6,823 nucleotides of DNA from JACZWZ01 sp036478235 (GCA_036478235.1 JAZGDZ010000111.1:1-6823); one strand, 5' to 3'; positions 1 to 6,513 are shown, counted from the stretch's first letter. Program-made: numbers and translations. The notes: a model not told the origin generated them from the sequence alone.

Positions 1-93
1 ACGCTACCGCAGCGGCCGGAACCGCGATCAGCGGGCCCGTGCACAAGACATGACGCCACGGCCTTCGAGATCACCGCGGCCACGCGACAATAG
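1..93 (+). CDS. Possible C-terminal tail of an upstream gene (partial)
   Basis: Reading from base 1, this frame stays open from the window edge and ends with TAG at 91-93, four bases before the ATG of the sulfotransferase gene. Its last 15 codons (ending TAFEITAATRQ) are mostly G/C at the third position, as expected for coding DNA here. The product cannot be recognised from so few residues. Frame 3 offers a competing tail that ends at 51-53 (TGA), so the assignment is tentative. If real, the close spacing would couple it to the sulfotransferase, which lacks a strong ribosome binding site of its own. Confidence 0.25.
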   Translation, partial: TLPQRPEPRSAGPCTRHDATAFEITAATRQ

Positions 94-97
94 GCCC

Positions 98-1072
98 ATG
101 TCTGGGCCCGAATTGCCGCTGCCGGACGACGACCTCGCCTGGGATCCCGACCTTGCGACGCGGCCCGAGGACCTAGCCGTGCTCGACGATCTCGTTGCAG
201 GCAGCACCTGGGACGGACCGCTCATCGTAAGCATGCCCCGCACCGGTTCGACCCTTCTCGGCGCCCTGTTCCTCCTGCTGCGAGACTCGCCCGGAACCGG
301 CGAGCACGTCTTCGAGCGCTACTTACATGAGCCGGTGGCCCCAGTCTTCTGGGAGGGCCAAGACCTCCAGAGCGTCAAGGATTTCATCGCCACCCCTCTG
401 ACCGAGCGCGATCTCATCCAAGAGAGCGCCTACCAGTTCGCCTCCAAGGACGTCGCCCGCTGGTTCCTCCGCCGGGCACGGAAGCCGATCGCCTTCGTGA
501 TGCGCCACCCCCGCCTGGCGTGGCCGTCGCGGTGGCAGATCATGCTGAGCGAGTGGCTCGCCACCGATCCGGAGATCGCCGACGCCGACCGGATCCGGGC
601 CACCCTCGAAGCCGGGGACTACCGCGGACTCGGCGACGTGCTGATCGAGCGGGTGCGCCAGCCCGACAACGGCTGGTGCGGATTCATGTCGCTGATCGGA
701 CTATGCCTCGACGAGGGGCTCGACTTCGTCATCGTCGACAACGAACGCTTCCGCGCCGATCCGGAAACGACCCTGAGACAGATGTGCGAACGCTGGGGCC
801 TCACCTACGACGATGCGATGACGACCTGGGACGACCTCTCCGAGGCGCTACCCCGGGTGGTGATGAGCGAGCTGGCGCTGGGTCCGGAGTACGAGTGGTA
901 CTACGCCCAGACCCTTGCCAGCAAGGGTGGGATCGTCCGCGTCGACCGCGAACCCCTCGACGTAGGCAGATTCCCCGAGGAACTGCGGGGCGATCGCACC
1001 GACCTGCTCACGATCGACCGCGCCGAGGAGTGGTACGAAGCGCTGCTCGATCGCGGGGAGCTGATGGGATAG
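98..1072 (+). CDS. Sulfotransferase-like protein (PAPS-dependent fold)
   Basis: The 324-residue product looks like a cytosolic sulfotransferase, which transfers a sulfuryl group from PAPS to a small acceptor. Near the N-terminus, residues 45-54 (SMPRTGSTLL) match the P-loop-like site that binds the 5'-phosphosulfate. Residues 136-144 (RHPRLAWPS) fit the Arg/Ser pair that binds the 3'-phosphate. Residues 211-235 (VIVDNERFRADPETTLRQMC...) match the family pattern 'EdL..dPe.tl..lc..lGl'. The acceptor cannot be inferred. I chose ATG 98 because the 16 residues of the in-frame ATG at 50 (MTPRPSRSPRPRDNRP) are Arg/Pro-rich and unlike a real N-terminus. No clear Shine-Dalgarno site precedes either start. 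The gene converges on the cytochrome gene 25 nt downstream, with no obvious terminator between them. Fold confidence is good, specificity is unknown. Confidence 0.8.
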   Translation: MSGPELPLPDDDLAWDPDLATRPEDLAVLDDLVAGSTWDGPLIVSMPRTGSTLLGALFLLLRDSPGTGEHVFERYLHEPVAPVFWEGQDLQSVKDFIATPLTERDLIQESAYQFASKDVARWFLRRARKPIAFVMRHPRLAWPSRWQIMLSEWLATDPEIADADRIRATLEAGDYRGLGDVLIERVRQPDNGWCGFMSLIGLCLDEGLDFVIVDNERFRADPETTLRQMCERWGLTYDDAMTTWDDLSEALPRVVMSELALGPEYEWYYAQTLASKGGIVRVDREPLDVGRFPEELRGDRTDLLTIDRAEEWYEALLDRGELMG

Positions 1073-1097
1073 GCCGGCGGCCGAGAGCGCCCGACGA

Positions 1098-1538
1098 TCA
1101 GCCACCCGTATCCAAGCCGCACTCGGTCAGGGTCGAGTCCTGGTCGAGCCCGCCGAACTCGATCCGCTCGTAGGCCGCCACCGCGGCGATCTCCTCCGCC
1201 TCGAGGGTCGAACCCTGCCCGGGCATGCCGCCTATGACCGGCTTGAGCGTGGCGCCGTACACATCGCCGAATTCGGCCTTCCAGCCGTCGGATCCCAACT
1301 CGATCCACTCGATGTGCTCTCCGCAGGTGGGCCAGGTCTCGGCCACCGACTCCAGCGAGGGTCCTATCTCGCCGCCGCCGCGCGGCCCGTGGCACACAGA
1401 ACAGGTGCTGCCGTAGACGTCGCGACCGGTCTCGAGAACAGAGGGCCTCTCCGAACCGCCGCAGGCCGCCAACAGCAGCACAGACGAGAGCACGCCGGCG
1501 ATCAGGGCGCGCAACGGATTCCGAGGCGGGGCGAGCAC
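1098..1538 (-). CDS. Lipoprotein c-type cytochrome (mono-heme)
   Basis: The 146-residue product is a small exported electron-transfer protein. It has an N-terminal basic stretch, a hydrophobic core and a lipobox LLAAC (residues 22-26), so Cys26 is probably lipidated and the protein anchored on the outer face of the membrane. The heme site is CSVCH (46-50), and Met105 in GGMPGQG is the likely second axial ligand, which makes it a class I cytochrome c. Two extra cysteines, Cys72 and Cys140, lie outside the heme site and could form a disulfide. The start is a GTG at 1538; an in-frame TAG lies four codons upstream, so no longer start is possible. The gene is divergent from the 12-helix membrane protein 82 nt away, which suggests a shared redox role. 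A redox partner is inferred, not shown. Confidence 0.85.
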   Translation of the reverse strand: MLAPPRNPLRALIAGVLSSVLLLAACGGSERPSVLETGRDVYGSTCSVCHGPRGGGEIGPSLESVAETWPTCGEHIEWIELGSDGWKAEFGDVYGATLKPVIGGMPGQGSTLEAEEIAAVAAYERIEFGGLDQDSTLTECGLDTGG

Positions 1539-1620
1539 GGCGGCATCCTAAGGTCGGCGGGCGAGGCTTATCACCGCTGTGTAGATTCAAAAGCCGCGAC
1601 CAAGGTACAGGGGAGGACTC
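1539..1620. promoter_or_regulatory. Divergent intergenic region between cytochrome and membrane protein genes
   Basis: These 82 bases separate two divergent genes and must hold both promoters unless transcription begins inside the coding regions. I see no convincing -35/-10 pair on either strand; TAGATT at 1582-1587 is only a weak -10-like match. The right end carries a good ribosome binding site, GGGGAGG at 1610-1616, four bases before the GTG at 1621, and this fixes the start of the membrane protein. Shared regulation of the two genes is plausible from layout only. Confidence 0.4.
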
Positions 1621-2862
1621 GTGCCCACGCGCTCACAGCTCTGGCCTGCCGCCAGGATCACCTTCACTGCAGCCCTGCTGTTGTTCATCACGACGATCGT
1701 GATCGGGATCCTCAACGGACTCGACGTCTACAAGCCGGATCACGACACCCTGATCACCCACGTCCATGCCGGAACCCTGGGGTGGATCACGCTGGGCGTC
1801 AGCGGCGTCGCCCTGTTGATGTTCAGCGGGGATCGTCAGCTCTCGGCCGATGAGGTCCGGCGAGGCAGGTCGCTGGCGTGGTCGATCACCGGCGTCATCG
1901 CGCTGTACGTGGCGGCGTTCCTCGCCGGCGATCGCATTCCCGGTGACCGGATCCAGCGTCCGATGGTCGGGACGCTCCTGCTTCTGGTGGTGATCTGGTT
2001 CCTGGTGTGGCTCTTCAAGAGCAACTCGACCTTCGACCGGCCCAGTGTCGCCCGGCTCGGCCTCATCCTGGCGTGGATCTCGCTGCTGGTGGGTGCCGTC
2101 TTCGGCATCACCCTCGGCATCTTCACCTCCCAAGGGGAGGTGCCGGGGCTGTCGGACGACACCGCCACCGCCATCGCCGACGCCCACCCTCCGGCGATGG
2201 TCATCGGCTTCCTCATCCTGGCCTCGATGGCGATCATCGAGTGGCTGCTGGCGGGTGACAAGTGGAGTCGTTCCGGTGCCACCCAGATGTGGCTGTTGTT
2301 CAGCGCCGGGATCCTCGTCAACATCGGATTCGTGTCGGGACTCGAAGAAGAGCTGCTGGGACCCGCCAACCTGCTCATGATCGCCGGCGTCGTCACGCTC
2401 GTCGTCCGCTTCTGGGACAAGGTGGCGCCTTCCGGTTGGAGGGGCGCCGGAACGGGAGTATTTCCCCGCATGAGCGTCCTATTCCTGGTCGTGTATCTGG
2501 TGCTGGGCACGATCCTGATCGTCCGGATCGTGTCCGGCGTCATGGACTTCGACGCCCTCACCGACGCCGAGTTCGGCCTGGTGCTTTCGTTCGACCACGT
2601 CATGTTCATCGGGGTCATGACGAACCTGATGTTCGGCGTGCTCGCCTCGAGGCTCCACCCCTCAGCGTTGACGGCGGCGGACCGCATCCTGCTGTGGGGG
2701 GTCAACATCGGTATCGCTGGATTCGCGGTGGGGCTGATGACGGTCACCGCTGCCATCAAGCGGACCTTCACGCCGATCATGGGTACTGCCTTGCTGATCG
2801 GCATCGCTGCCTATGTGATGGAACTGAACCGCTCCGAGGACCGCGCCACGGTCGGATTCTGA
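1621..2862 (+). CDS. 12-helix membrane protein, heme-copper oxidase subunit I / NnrS-like
   Basis: The 413-residue protein has about 12 hydrophobic helices (roughly 11-31, 46-68, 86-103, 116-133, 145-169, 187-210, 222-241, 246-264, 284-306, 322-343, 356-377, 384-401). Helix 2 begins HVHAGTLGW (His47, His49), close to the HVHSGALGW-type heme-ligating motif of cbb3 oxidase subunit I. Helix 6 begins AHPPAMVIGF (His189) and helix 10 DHVMFIGVMTN (His326). Histidines on helices 2, 6 and 10 of a 12-helix protein recall the heme-copper oxidase fold. However, the His-His pair of helix 7 that completes CuB is absent, so oxygen reduction is unlikely. NnrS, a heme- and copper-containing family, is an alternative. 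Heme binding or electron transfer with the neighbouring lipoprotein cytochrome is my inference. The GTG start has a GGGGAGG site 4 nt upstream. The gene ends just before a strong hairpin terminator. Confidence 0.7.
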   Translation: MPTRSQLWPAARITFTAALLLFITTIVIGILNGLDVYKPDHDTLITHVHAGTLGWITLGVSGVALLMFSGDRQLSADEVRRGRSLAWSITGVIALYVAAFLAGDRIPGDRIQRPMVGTLLLLVVIWFLVWLFKSNSTFDRPSVARLGLILAWISLLVGAVFGITLGIFTSQGEVPGLSDDTATAIADAHPPAMVIGFLILASMAIIEWLLAGDKWSRSGATQMWLLFSAGILVNIGFVSGLEEELLGPANLLMIAGVVTLVVRFWDKVAPSGWRGAGTGVFPRMSVLFLVVYLVLGTILIVRIVSGVMDFDALTDAEFGLVLSFDHVMFIGVMTNLMFGVLASRLHPSALTAADRILLWGVNIGIAGFAVGLMTVTAAIKRTFTPIMGTALLIGIAAYVMELNRSEDRATVGF

Positions 2863-2869
2863 GCGCGTG

Positions 2870-2899
2870 ACCGGAGGGAGGCGGGTGCCTCCCTCCGGT
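2870..2899. terminator. Bidirectional hairpin terminator between convergent genes
   Basis: A perfect 13-bp inverted repeat, arms ACCGGAGGGAGGC (2870-2882) and GCCTCCCTCCGGT (2887-2899), closes a 4-base GGGT loop. It begins 8 nt after the TGA of the membrane protein and lies 31 nt beyond the TAG I assign to the convergent methyltransferase, so it can serve both. There is no T run on either side, which is common for terminators of high-GC bacteria. Its place also supports the extended methyltransferase end: measured from the in-frame TGA at 3098 the hairpin would be about 200 nt away. Confidence 0.8.
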
Positions 2900-2929
2900 G
2901 AGTGGCGACATCGATGCCGCTCACGGGCT

Positions 2930-3721
2930 CTACGGCTTGCGGGCTCGGAACGGGTAGCCGTTTGTGCCGAATCGACGGGCGTTTCCTTCACCGTTGGCTC
3001 CAGCAAAGGTGTCCACCTTGGGGCCGAACTCGACGTCCACCAGTCCCACGCCTTCGAGGATCGCCTGCCAGCCTGCGCACGGCAGGCCTCCGGCTATTCA
3101 CCCGGTCCAGAGATCGATATCACGCTTGGCCGATTCGGGAACTGGCTTGTCTACGCAGATGTCGCCGATCTGGATTCGCCCGCCGGGGCGCAGGACCCTC
3201 ATGACCTCCTGGTAGGCCCCAACCTTGTCGGGCACCAGGTTGAGTACGCCGTTGGAGATGACCAGGTCCGCCCACCCGTCGTCCACGGGTAGATCCTCGG
3301 CCAGGCCGTGGCGGAACTCGAGATTGGTGATCCCAGAATCGACCGTCGTACGGCGAGCCAGTTCGAGCATCTCGGTCGTCATGTCCACTCCGATGACTCG
3401 GCCGCCGTCCCCAACCGCTCGGGCGGCGATCATCGAATCCGTGCCGGCACCGGAACCAATGTCGACCACGTTCTCGCCCTCGGCGGGAACGCCGAAGTGG
3501 AAAGGGTTGGCGATGCCGGCGAACGCTTCGAGCGCCTGCTCCGGGAGGCCGTCGAGCAATTCGGCGTCGTAGCCGACCTGAAGGGCGGCGCGCCTACCGG
3601 TGTGGAAGTGGTATTCGTCGCTCGGAGAGATGGCGACCTGGGCGTAATGATGCCGAACCTCGTCGCGCAGGGCCGACACATCGACATCGAAGTCGGTTTG
3701 CTGTCGAGTGTCGTCGGACAT
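2930..3721 (-). CDS. ArsM-like SAM methyltransferase, probable selenoprotein (TGA at 3098-3100 read as Sec)
   Basis: This is a class I SAM-dependent methyltransferase of the arsenite methyltransferase (ArsM) type. Visible features are YHFHTGR (37-43), SAM motif I VVDIGSGAGTDS (85-96), the acidic VD at 112-113 in GVDMTTEML, LPVDDGWADLVISNGVLNL (144-162) and VLRPGG (176-181). Conceptual translation meets TGA after residue 207 (DIDLWTG). The same frame then continues IAGGLPCAGWQAILEG...GPKVDTFAG...FRARKP for 55 codons to TAG at 2930-2932. The TGA occupies the place of the conserved Cys in the ArsM pattern G-C-[ILV]-[AG]-G-[AG]-L, a metalloid-binding thiol in that family. Selenocysteine at residue 208 is therefore the best reading, with Cys189 and Cys215 as possible co-ligands; total length is 263. 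A GGGAGG site lies 6 nt before the ATG. It is the third gene of the operon, 14 nt after the hydrolase-glycosyltransferase. The alternative is a nonsense mutation. The substrate (arsenite, selenium compound or other) is not proven. Confidence 0.85.
3067..3094 (-). promoter_or_regulatory. Candidate bacterial SECIS hairpin
   Basis: Just downstream of the TGA in the mRNA, GCCTGC (3087-3082) pairs with GCAGGC (3076-3071) around a 5-base loop CGUGC. A G-U pair (3088 with 3070) extends the stem, and a GCC/GGC lower stem (3094-3092 with 3069-3067) can form with GGA bulged out. The loop has G then U at its second and third bases, 18 and 19 nt after the TGA. This agrees with the loose bacterial SECIS rule: a short stem, a small loop with G among its first two bases, and about 16-37 nt from the UGA. 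The sequence is also coding, as bacterial SECIS elements are. Recognition by SelB is inferred. Confidence 0.65.
3098..3100 (-). other. Putative selenocysteine codon (in-frame TGA)
   Basis: On the minus strand TGA interrupts the methyltransferase frame at codon 208. Both flanks keep family-like sequence in the same frame (RDIDLWTG before, IAGGLPCAGW after), so no frameshift is involved. The aligned family residue is the conserved Cys, the usual exchange partner for Sec. No other in-frame stop occurs before TAG at 2930-2932. Confidence 0.8.
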
Positions 3722-3735
3722 GGTGCGCCTCCCTA

Positions 3736-5856
3736 TTAGACCAGCTCGGCGATCATCGACGCCGCCCGCGCCGCTCCGTCGGTTTCGACCTCGATGGACT
3801 TCGCCTCGGTGCGAAGAGCCCGGGAGAGTTCCTGGGCGATCGCATCCGGATCACTCGTGGCGTACTCCATGTAGGTACCGGCTCCGTATCTGGTGAGTCG
3901 ATGGCGGACGTGAAAGTTCTGCTCGAAGTGATTGCGCAAGGGAAAGTACAGGAAAGGTGTCTGCGACGCGGCGAGCTCCATGGTCGTGGTGAGTCCGCCC
4001 TGCACAACGGCGACATCGCAGGCGGCAAGATGCCGGTAGAGCCGCGGGACATGGCTGTGCATCTCTATCCCGTCGACCTTCGGCAGTGAGTCCGGGTCGA
4101 TGCGGGGTCCGGCGACGACGATCATCCGCAGACCCGGCTCGAGTCGGCGGGCCGACGGATAGGCATCGATGACCCGCCGAATCAGGTCGGCGCCGACACC
4201 CGAGCCGCCCACGGTCACGACGCAGACCTTCTCGTCGGACCCGTAGCCCAACTCGGAGCGCAACACCGCCCGATCCAGCGACCCCGGATCGAACCCGGTG
4301 ATGTACCCGGAGAAGTCGAAATTGTCGAGCGTCCAGTCCTTGATGAGGGGAAGGTCGGGGCCGAAGCGATTCGGAACGATGTCGTCGGGGCTACCGACAA
4401 AGATCGCCCGGTCCCGAATCCACGGATAGCGGGCCACATGGTTGATCATCTCGGCGTTGTAGTCGGCGGTGACGTACTCCTCACGGGCGCCGCCCTCCGG
4501 CATGGGGATGTAGCCGACGAAATCGGTCATCCACACCAATTGGCCGCGCTTGAGTTCGGGGTTTTCGAACCAGAAGTGATCCACGTCCCACGACTCGTCG
4601 GCGATCACGAGGTCGTAGTTGCCTTCGTCGACGACTTCCTGGAACACCATGAAGTTGGTCAGCAGGATCTCATCCATGCGCCGCAGCGCCTCGAAGCAGT
4701 GCAGGTCGTGCTCGCCCGCCTCGCTGGTGATGTGGCCCGATTCGCTGGCCAGGTACTCGCTGGCGGGGTGAACTTTCTCGCCCTCGCCCTCCAGGACCGA
4801 GGTGACGGGGTGCTGGGCGAGCCAATCGACTTCGAGGTCGGGACGCAGGGCCCGCAGCTCGGCGGTGATCGCCACGTCGCGGCGGGCGTGGCCCAGGCCG
4901 ATCGGCGACGACAGATAGAGAGCCCGTTTGGGCCGGTCGAGGCCCCTTGCCCAGATCTGCGACGGGGGAGGCGCCCCGGAAGTGCGGTCGATGAAGTTGC
5001 CGATGAGGCGGTTCGACTTGACCGGCTCCCGCCCGTGGATGAAGTGGCCGCCCCCGCCGATCGTCACGAGTTCGCCGCCGGTGATCTCGGCCAGCTTGAC
5101 GCTGCTCTGGTACGAGATGATGTGGTCGTCGTCGCCGTGGATGATGAGCACCGGGCACCGAATGCTGCGATAGGCGGCAGCGGCATCTACGCCGGTCACG
5201 AAGTCCGCTGTACCCTCGTCGGTTGCGACCAGCACTTCCCCATCGGTCTCCAATGCCCATCCAATCGCATCGTCGGTCAGCTTGGTCGAATGTGGCTCGG
5301 TGATGCACCGACCGATGAAGAACTCCACGAAGTCCGGGTAATCACGCAGCCAGTGATGCTTGTTGTACTTGGCCCAGCCCTCTGTGGTATCGAGCTCTGC
5401 ATCCCACTCGTACTCCAAACGCTCCGGAAGAGCCAGCTCCGGGAACGCCGCACTCAGCCCGGTGGCTGTACCGAACACGACCACTCCCAGTACCCGATCG
5501 GGGTGCCGAGCTGCCATCTGCAGCGAGTAGTACCCACCCAGGGACATTCCGGCCAAGAACGCCCGGTCGGTCTGCGTTTCGTCCATCACCGCGATCGCAT
5601 CCGCCAGGTAGTCGCCGAGGCCGTGCGCCTCCGCCGCCCTGGGCCGATCGGACTTGCCGTTGCCCCTCCCGTCGAAGGTGAGCACCCGGTAGTGGCGCGC
5701 CAGGTATGGGATCTGCATCTTCCAATGGCGGGAGTGCACCAGGGACCAGGTCGGCATGAGCAGGATCGTCGGCCCGTCGTTCTCGTAGAGCTCGAAGTGG
5801 ATCTTGACACCGTCCCGATCGATGAAGCCGTCCCTATCCGGATACCGAGCTCGCAT
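3736..5856 (-). CDS. Alpha/beta hydrolase - glycosyltransferase fusion
   Basis: One continuous 706-residue frame joins two enzymes. Residues 1-290 are an alpha/beta hydrolase: FDGRGNGKSD (61-70), nucleophile elbow GMSLGG with Ser105 (103-108), the acid in HGDDDH (probably Asp244) and His271 in GGGGHFIHG. After a Pro-rich linker (TSGAPPPSQ, 292-300), residues 310-706 resemble a GT-B glycosyltransferase of the MurG/UGT kind. This part has an N-terminal SSPIGLGHARRD (316-327) and a C-terminal donor-site pattern HVPRLYRHLAACDVAVVQGG followed by TTTMELAASQTPFLYFPL. All catalytic residues of the hydrolase appear present. The gene starts with the ATG of a TGATG overlap with the tetR stop, and GAGGAGG lies about 7 nt upstream, so translation is probably coupled. 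Presumably it modifies the same small molecule as the downstream methyltransferase. The substrate is unknown, and I see no frameshift or stop between the two halves. Confidence 0.85.
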   Translation of the reverse strand: MRARYPDRDGFIDRDGVKIHFELYENDGPTILLMPTWSLVHSRHWKMQIPYLARHYRVLTFDGRGNGKSDRPRAAEAHGLGDYLADAIAVMDETQTDRAFLAGMSLGGYYSLQMAARHPDRVLGVVVFGTATGLSAAFPELALPERLEYEWDAELDTTEGWAKYNKHHWLRDYPDFVEFFIGRCITEPHSTKLTDDAIGWALETDGEVLVATDEGTADFVTGVDAAAAYRSIRCPVLIIHGDDDHIISYQSSVKLAEITGGELVTIGGGGHFIHGREPVKSNRLIGNFIDRTSGAPPPSQIWARGLDRPKRALYLSSPIGLGHARRDVAITAELRALRPDLEVDWLAQHPVTSVLEGEGEKVHPASEYLASESGHITSEAGEHDLHCFEALRRMDEILLTNFMVFQEVVDEGNYDLVIADESWDVDHFWFENPELKRGQLVWMTDFVGYIPMPEGGAREEYVTADYNAEMINHVARYPWIRDRAIFVGSPDDIVPNRFGPDLPLIKDWTLDNFDFSGYITGFDPGSLDRAVLRSELGYGSDEKVCVVTVGGSGVGADLIRRVIDAYPSARRLEPGLRMIVVAGPRIDPDSLPKVDGIEMHSHVPRLYRHLAACDVAVVQGGLTTTMELAASQTPFLYFPLRNHFEQNFHVRHRLTRYGAGTYMEYATSDPDAIAQELSRALRTEAKSIEVETDGAARAASMIAELV

Positions 5857-6452
5857 CAGATGCCCTCCTCGACTGCTCGCAACAGCTCACCGATCCTGCG
5901 CAGAGCGGATCTGGCAGGCATCGCCTCCTCACCGAAGCCGAGCAGGATCACCTGCTCGGTCCCAAGAAACACCGACACCGCCACCGTCGCAAACTCCTCG
6001 GGGGTGAACGGACCCAGGCCCCCGACTCGCTCGGAGGCGCGACGAGCAACATCGACCAGCAACCCTTGCCAACCTTCGAGTTGAGCTCGCACCGCCGCCG
6101 CGATCTGGTCGTCGGACCAGCCGGCAGCGATCATCTCCTGCAGCAGCCGGACGTAGCCGGAACGCAGGTCGTCCTCCAGAAAGTCACACGCCTGTTCCCA
6201 CTGCTTCCACAGGGGCATGTCGGAGTCGAACATCGCCGTCTGGCGACCGAGCAGCGTGCTGGTCTGCTCCTCCAGCACCGCCAGGACCAGCTGGAGCTTG
6301 GACCCGAAGTGATAGTGGATCTGGCTCAGAGGCACATCGGCGGCCTCGGCCACCAGCCGGGTCGACAGTCCGGAGTAGCCGCGGGCGGCTATCACCTGCG
6401 CCGCCGCCTCGAGCAACTCGGCCCTGGTCGATGCCCCGTCGGCCCTGCCCAA
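5856..6452 (-). CDS. TetR-family transcriptional regulator, first gene of the operon
   Basis: A 198-residue TetR-type repressor. The N-terminal DNA-binding domain contains ELLEAAAQVIAARGYSG, then the helix-turn-helix LSTRLVAEAADVPLSQIHYHFGSK (about residues 29-52), the classic TetR signature ending in YHFGSK. The C-terminal all-helical part (residues 60-198) would bind the ligand and dimerise; its sequence does not reveal the inducer. I chose TTG at 6452 because GGAGG (6463-6459) stands 6 nt before it. The TTG at 6458 would add two residues but would abut the ribosome binding site with no spacing. The stop overlaps the ATG of the hydrolase-glycosyltransferase gene by one base. A palindromic operator lies directly upstream, so autorepression of the whole operon is expected. 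Confidence 0.9.
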   Translation of the reverse strand: MGRADGASTRAELLEAAAQVIAARGYSGLSTRLVAEAADVPLSQIHYHFGSKLQLVLAVLEEQTSTLLGRQTAMFDSDMPLWKQWEQACDFLEDDLRSGYVRLLQEMIAAGWSDDQIAAAVRAQLEGWQGLLVDVARRASERVGGLGPFTPEEFATVAVSVFLGTEQVILLGFGEEAMPARSALRRIGELLRAVEEGI

Positions 6453-6458
6453 GAACAA

Positions 6459-6463
6459 CCTCC
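6459..6463 (-). promoter_or_regulatory. Ribosome binding site deciding the tetR start
   Basis: The minus strand reads GGAGG, TTGTTC, TTG. The 6-nt gap favours the second TTG (6452-6450) as start over the first (6458-6456). The site touches the operator palindrome without a gap, so the 5' leader is almost entirely operator sequence. Confidence 0.75.
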
Positions 6464-6487
6464 TAGTTCGGTCGATCGACCGAACTA
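6464..6487. promoter_or_regulatory. 24-bp perfect palindrome, probable TetR operator
   Basis: The arm TAGTTCGGTCGA (6464-6475) is followed directly by its exact reverse complement (6476-6487). The size and symmetry fit a TetR-family operator. It covers the -10 box and the expected transcription start of the tetR promoter, so binding would block transcription. The cognate protein is probably the adjacent TetR; this is inferred from position. Confidence 0.85.
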
Positions 6488-6513
6488 TGGCCGAACGGGA
6501 CAGAGCCTGTCAA
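6484..6513 (-). promoter_or_regulatory. Sigma70-type promoter of the tetR operon
   Basis: On the minus strand, a perfect TTGACA (6513-6508) is followed after 18 nt by CATAGT (6489-6484), which matches four of the six -10 consensus bases. Transcription would begin around 6477, near the centre of the palindrome, giving a leader of about 25 nt before the TTG start. The -10 box overlaps the operator. A small inverted repeat GACAG-AGC-CTGTC (6499-6511) partly covers the -35 box. Confidence 0.7.

Noticed and set aside
50..97. Upstream ATG extension of the sulfotransferase
   Set aside because: The added 16 residues are Arg/Pro-rich without family likeness, and the frame is open to the window edge anyway. 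ATG 98 is more natural, although neither start has a strong ribosome binding site.
1582..1587. TAGATT as a -10 box for the membrane protein gene
   Set aside because: No -35-like sequence stands 16-18 bases upstream, so the match is probably by chance.
1836..2804. Minus-strand open frame of 322 codons inside the membrane protein gene
   Set aside because: The opposite strand encodes a coherent 12-helix protein with a good ribosome binding site. The antisense translation is low-complexity and lacks any motif.
3098..3721. Methyltransferase as a complete 207-residue protein ending at TGA 3098
   Set aside because: It would end in the middle of the conserved WTG-C-IAGGL segment. The same frame continues with family-like sequence to a proper stop just before the terminator.
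4438..6084. Long plus-strand open frame of 548 codons opposite the hydrolase-glycosyltransferase and tetR genes
   Set aside because: It is antisense to two genes with clear catalytic and DNA-binding motifs. Its translation has no recognisable domain and arises from GC-rich codon bias.
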